NCBI GenBank assembly: GCA_964516325.1
Contig: CAZFAP010000198.1
Span: 1 to 8,404 of the forward strand
Direction: 5' to 3'
Origin: CAZFAP01 sp964516325
GTDB taxonomy: Bacteria > Auribacterota > JABMQX01
Length of the DNA stretch: 8,404 bases
The first letter of the stretch is position 1; each line of letters starts with the position of its first letter. Under the pieces are notes generated by a model. It saw only the letters and a program-made list of their open reading frames with translations, was not told where the DNA came from and made no database searches. Below are positions 5,688 through 8,404 of this stretch, piece after piece. Made by a program: the position numbers and the translations under genes.

Positions 5688-7748
5688 CTATAGGGTGCAG
5701 TTACACTTGATATGGCGAAAATCCATGCCCAGGGCCTGCCAAACTCCAAGTGTTTCCTTGCATAAAGCGAGATCGGTGTAGTCGTACTGTTCGCGGAGGG
5801 CTTGTAGGAGAGTAGCGAACATCTCGGACCTTAAGAGGAAAGCAATCCTCCGCCCCCAGCCGGAGCGCTCTGAGAGGAAGTCAACCCAGCTTTTGTCCGG
5901 GCAGTTGTTGATGGTGCTTTGGAGTCCCCGAAGTGAACCGAGCGTAATCCGAGCCGGAGTGAAGTTCGTGAAAATCTGATCAAGCAGACGAGGGTACTCC
6001 TCACGCCACCGCTCGACAGGAACAAGGGGGTCAATTCTTATCCTGACCTCGTACCCATGCCTTGAAAGAAGCGTGGCAGCCCTGATTCTGTCGGCTACCT
6101 TCGGCGCTTTCAGTTCCCATCTGTCGGAGACGCTTGGAGCATTGAGGCTGAAGCTAACAACTGTCTGTCTGTGACTGGGGGTGCCCAAAAGATTCTGTAT
6201 GCGGTCGGACTTGGTCAGAAACAAAACCTTATGTTTTTCCTGGGTCTCAAAAGGTGGAAGGATAAAATTCACAAACGAGTGCCGAGTGCTTTCACACATC
6301 AGCGAATCCGCGATCTCGCCGGTGTTGAGGAGTTCGGGGTCGGACTCGGCTTGGAGGAAAGCCTCCGTATGTTGCCGGACCTTGGTGAAATCCTTCACCG
6401 TGGGTTTCGGGCCCCTCGGAGCGAATCTGAGTGTGCCCTTGAGATAGCACCACGCGCAGTCATACGGACAACCATAGGCCCATTTGAGCTCCAAAAAATG
6501 CGGGCAAACAACGTCACGCTCGGCGCTGGGAGGCGGCGTTTTGTCGAATCTCTTGATGATGGAGCCATCGGCGACCTGACGGACCAGCGTTCTAAAGGCG
6601 CCGTCCAGGGTCTGGTACGTATCGTATATCACGCGGACGCCTTGGAGGGTTCTGATCGCACTCGGACGGCGTTGCGCCGAGTAGGGAGTGGCAAGCGCTT
6701 CCCGTACGACGCCCACACCCGCGTCGCCCCCGGGATTGGGGGCCATGGTATAGACTGCTTTGTCACCCGTGCCGTGCTTCGTGATGCGCCCCATCTCGAG
6801 GAGCTCCCTCAAACCTCTCCGCATGTCTTTTTCGATGTATTGGTGGGTGTCGCGCAGCGTGAACTCCAGGAGTTGGAGCTGGGAGGCGCTGCGGTCTGCG
6901 CAGATCAACCCCTCCAGTTTCTTGACGAAGTCCGGGAATGCGATTTGGTGGCCGAGGTCCGGCTCGAAATACTCCCTGGTCTCTTCCTTGAACATGACCT
7001 CCTTCATTATCTTGAGACCCGTAAAATTTCGGGTGGCGTACACGAGGTAATAGAAGGTGCGGTCCTTGTCCGGGAATTTGTTGCGGAACCACAAGACGTA
7101 GCAGCCGGCGGCGCGCAGTTGGCTCAGATAAAGGTCGAGCCAGTCGCGCTCATCTCGGCGGCTCTGCCAACCGTCAGTGCCCATGAGCTGCGTGATGGTT
7201 TCGCGAAGGGCTTCGGACGGCGACGACTGCCAGCGCCGGACTGCATTCCACATGAAGTTTATGAACACCTCCTTATGCGGGAGGTCCAGGATTTTCTTTA
7301 CGTCCGCCATCGGCATGCCTGCAAAGCCAGTCGGGTCGAGGAAGAAGAAAGCGGGGGCATCTCCGATTCGTTTGATAACCCCTGGAAGCTCCGGGGAGAA
7401 TTCCCCTTCGCGAACCTCGAAGGGAATTACGCTCTTGAGATGAGCCTGATGCTTGCGCAGGGCCTCGGCTCTGGCCTTCTCCTTTTCGATGCAGATGACG
7501 TGGAACCGGGATGGACTCTTACCCTTGTCGGCCGTTCTACGCCTTTCGTCGGCAAGAATCTCCGCGGCAATGAGCGGGGACCCCTTCTCTCCGCTCTTGT
7601 ATTCCCCCACGGCGGCAAAAGCGTCTACATACCATACGTCACGAAAGCGGGACCCTACGATCCTTGCCCATGGACGCAGGTAATTCTCGAGCAGGTTATG
7701 CTTCGTTACGGTTTGTTTTCTTTTCCTCTCGAACAGGTCCTGTTGCAC
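5688..7748 (-). CDS. Fusion of TcmP-like methyltransferase-type domain with SplB-type radical SAM domain
   Basis: 686 residues. Residues 1-280 resemble the three-Cys-motif partner protein (TcmP) family. They include a Rossmann methyltransferase-like motif I (VDAFAAVG, 41-48), SGEKGSPLIAAEIL (52-65), an acidic strand end (CIEKE, 86-90) and a motif-IV-like FFFLDPTGFAG (134-144). Residues 285-335 (LEFTLRDTHQYIEKDM, RRGLRELLEMGRI) look like a winged helix. Residues 410-686 are radical SAM: CPYDCAWC (427-434) gives the C-x3-C-x2-C that binds a 4Fe-4S cluster, followed by LNTGEIADSL (474-483), KVLFLTKS (507-514), YEVRIRIDPLVP and a terminal KCNCTL. This second half matches DNA-repair-photolyase-like SplB proteins. 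The likely substrate is nucleic acid, but that is inference. Both enzymes would use S-adenosylmethionine, by different chemistry. The only start is GTG at 7748: a stop lies upstream in frame without another start codon, and GAGGGG sits six bases before it. Confidence 0.85.
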   Translation of the reverse strand: MQQDLFERKRKQTVTKHNLLENYLRPWARIVGSRFRDVWYVDAFAAVGEYKSGEKGSPLIAAEILADERRRTADKGKSPSRFHVICIEKEKARAEALRKHQAHLKSVIPFEVREGEFSPELPGVIKRIGDAPAFFFLDPTGFAGMPMADVKKILDLPHKEVFINFMWNAVRRWQSSPSEALRETITQLMGTDGWQSRRDERDWLDLYLSQLRAAGCYVLWFRNKFPDKDRTFYYLVYATRNFTGLKIMKEVMFKEETREYFEPDLGHQIAFPDFVKKLEGLICADRSASQLQLLEFTLRDTHQYIEKDMRRGLRELLEMGRITKHGTGDKAVYTMAPNPGGDAGVGVVREALATPYSAQRRPSAIRTLQGVRVIYDTYQTLDGAFRTLVRQVADGSIIKRFDKTPPPSAERDVVCPHFLELKWAYGCPYDCAWCYLKGTLRFAPRGPKPTVKDFTKVRQHTEAFLQAESDPELLNTGEIADSLMCESTRHSFVNFILPPFETQEKHKVLFLTKSDRIQNLLGTPSHRQTVVSFSLNAPSVSDRWELKAPKVADRIRAATLLSRHGYEVRIRIDPLVPVERWREEYPRLLDQIFTNFTPARITLGSLRGLQSTINNCPDKSWVDFLSERSGWGRRIAFLLRSEMFATLLQALREQYDYTDLALCKETLGVWQALGMDFRHIKCNCTL

Positions 7749-7917
7749 TGTTTGCCCCTCGCAAGCGCTTGTTACCGTGCTGCGCTTCTGCGCCTGGTCC
7801 TCGGCGCGCGCCGGGCTGCTTCATTCTGAAATTAGAGAAACGCGTAGCAAAATGCAAGCGGCAATCAAAGTCAAGACACTCGTGCGACCGGGGGCGCGGC
7901 CAGGCACAAAGGGCGCA
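7749..7917 (-). promoter_or_regulatory. Leader of the fusion gene with two perfect palindromes
   Basis: Between the epimerase stop and the fusion start. Nearest the gene is CAAGCGCTTG (7762-7771, perfect 10-base palindrome), then CGGCGCGCGCCG (7802-7813, perfect 12-base palindrome). Further up is TTGACT (minus strand 7874-7869, 5 of 6 to a -35), but no good -10 lies 16-18 bases on. TTGCAT with a 17-base spacer to TAATTT is an alternative weak pair. The region is therefore a plausible independent promoter/operator, not a demonstrated one. No terminator is seen after the epimerase. Confidence 0.35.
7755..7760 (-). promoter_or_regulatory. Ribosome binding site of the fusion gene
   Basis: Minus-strand GAGGGG with a six-base spacer (CAAACA) before GTG at 7748; supports that non-ATG start. 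Confidence 0.6.
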
Positions 7918-8404
7918 TCATGTGAACCAGGGGATGGTGCGGCGGAGGCCGTCGCGGAAGGAGACTTTCGGGTTGAAGGAGAGGTGTTTTCTGGCGAGGG
8001 AGATGTCCGCCATGGAATGTTTGACGTCGCCGGGACGGGCTGGCTCAAAAATCGGCCGGGGCTTTTTCTTCACGATTCGTCCAATTTCGTCGAGGAGGTC
8101 GAGGAGGGTGAAGCGTTCTCCGCAGGCGATGTTATAGACTTGCCCGGTGGCTTCTTTTGGAGCCGAGCATGCAAGAAGGTTTGCCTGGATGACGTTCTCG
8201 ACGAAAGTGAAATCGCGGGACTGCAACCCATCGCCATAGACGACGGGCTGGCGACCCGAGGCAACAGCGGTGATGAAGATAGGAATGACGGCGGCGTACT
8301 GGGAAGTCGGGTCCTGCCTCGGCCCGAAGACGTTGAAATAGCGAAGGCAGATGGTTTCGAGACCGAAGAGGTTCTGGAAGATTCTGCAATAGTGTTCGCC
8401 GATG
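7918..8404 (-). CDS. NAD-dependent nucleotide-sugar epimerase, C-terminal part
   Basis: Partial gene: the 5' part lies beyond the window edge and 161 residues to the stop are present. It begins IGEHYCRIF, which in extended short-chain dehydrogenases directly follows the catalytic YxxxK, so the active-site Tyr and Lys are just outside. Visible family signatures are LRYFNVFGPRQDP, SQYAAVIP, VVYGDGLQSRDFTFVENV, a linker with GQVYNIACGERFTLLDLLDEIG, and RPGDVKHSMADISLAR, which together bind the UDP-sugar. The pattern is closest to UDP-glucose/UDP-GlcNAc 4-epimerases of the surface-polysaccharide kind (GalE/WbpP-like), but related dehydratases or epimerases with other sugar specificity cannot be excluded. 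Any methionine inside the visible part is internal. Role inferred: supply of an epimerised sugar nucleotide for envelope glycans in the cytoplasm. Spacing to the next gene is 169 bases, so it is probably a separate transcript. Confidence 0.9.
   Translation of the reverse strand, partial: IGEHYCRIFQNLFGLETICLRYFNVFGPRQDPTSQYAAVIPIFITAVASGRQPVVYGDGLQSRDFTFVENVIQANLLACSAPKEATGQVYNIACGERFTLLDLLDEIGRIVKKKPRPIFEPARPGDVKHSMADISLARKHLSFNPKVSFRDGLRRTIPWFT

Noticed and set aside
7697..7824. 42-codon minus-strand frame (MKQPGARRG...) overlapping the start of the fusion gene
   Set aside because: No ribosome binding site, low-complexity basic composition, and it overlaps a well-supported gene in another frame.
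6171..7829. 552-codon open frame on the plus strand
   Set aside because: It lies over the fusion gene, whose radical-SAM and TcmP motifs are clear on the minus strand; no recognisable domain or ribosome binding site.

Overview
The window looks like a GC-rich bacterial chromosome segment with every supportable gene on the minus strand. It is read here from the high coordinates down. No single gene names the organism. Three things suggest the Planctomycetota/Verrucomicrobiota/Omnitrophota group or a neighbouring candidate phylum: an exported beta-helix protein with Cys-rungs and a C-terminal FFRV-type tail, a Tat-exported TIM-barrel-like protein paired with a tetrahaem cytochrome, and an intergenic element whose chance translations contain HGQDAHAT-like and SAIS-SAV-like peptides, which I recall as typical of dispersed repeats in such genomes. 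The alanyl-tRNA synthetase is of the short type that I associate with Patescibacteria and other candidate phyla, so the phylum stays open.

Layout. At 8404-7918 is the 3' part of a nucleotide-sugar epimerase (extended SDR), cut by the window edge. At 7748-5688 is the most unusual gene, one 686-residue protein that joins a TcmP-like, methyltransferase-like domain, a winged-helix-like linker and a radical-SAM domain of the SplB (spore-photoproduct-lyase-like) type. At 5573-3708 is a compact alaS that keeps aminoacylation and editing domains but has no C-terminal C-Ala domain. At 3625-3517 is a well-formed control region: an inverted repeat, a sigma70-like promoter, a structured 5' leader and a strong ribosome binding site. 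It should drive the two-gene unit 3510-1844, a Tat-exported TIM-barrel-like protein followed 20 bases later by a periplasmic tetrahaem cytochrome. At 1663-275 is a secreted beta-helix protein with a regular cysteine ladder. At 274-1 there is no gene, only a nested inverted-repeat element and unassigned sequence.

How they may work together. The Tat protein and the multihaem cytochrome share a promoter and a compartment, so a periplasmic redox pair is reasonable. The fusion gene has its own leader with two perfect palindromes and could be an autonomous modification or repair enzyme. It lies 114 bases upstream of alaS, but nothing links the two functions. No RNA gene, CRISPR array, insertion sequence, transposase or convincing intrinsic terminator was seen.
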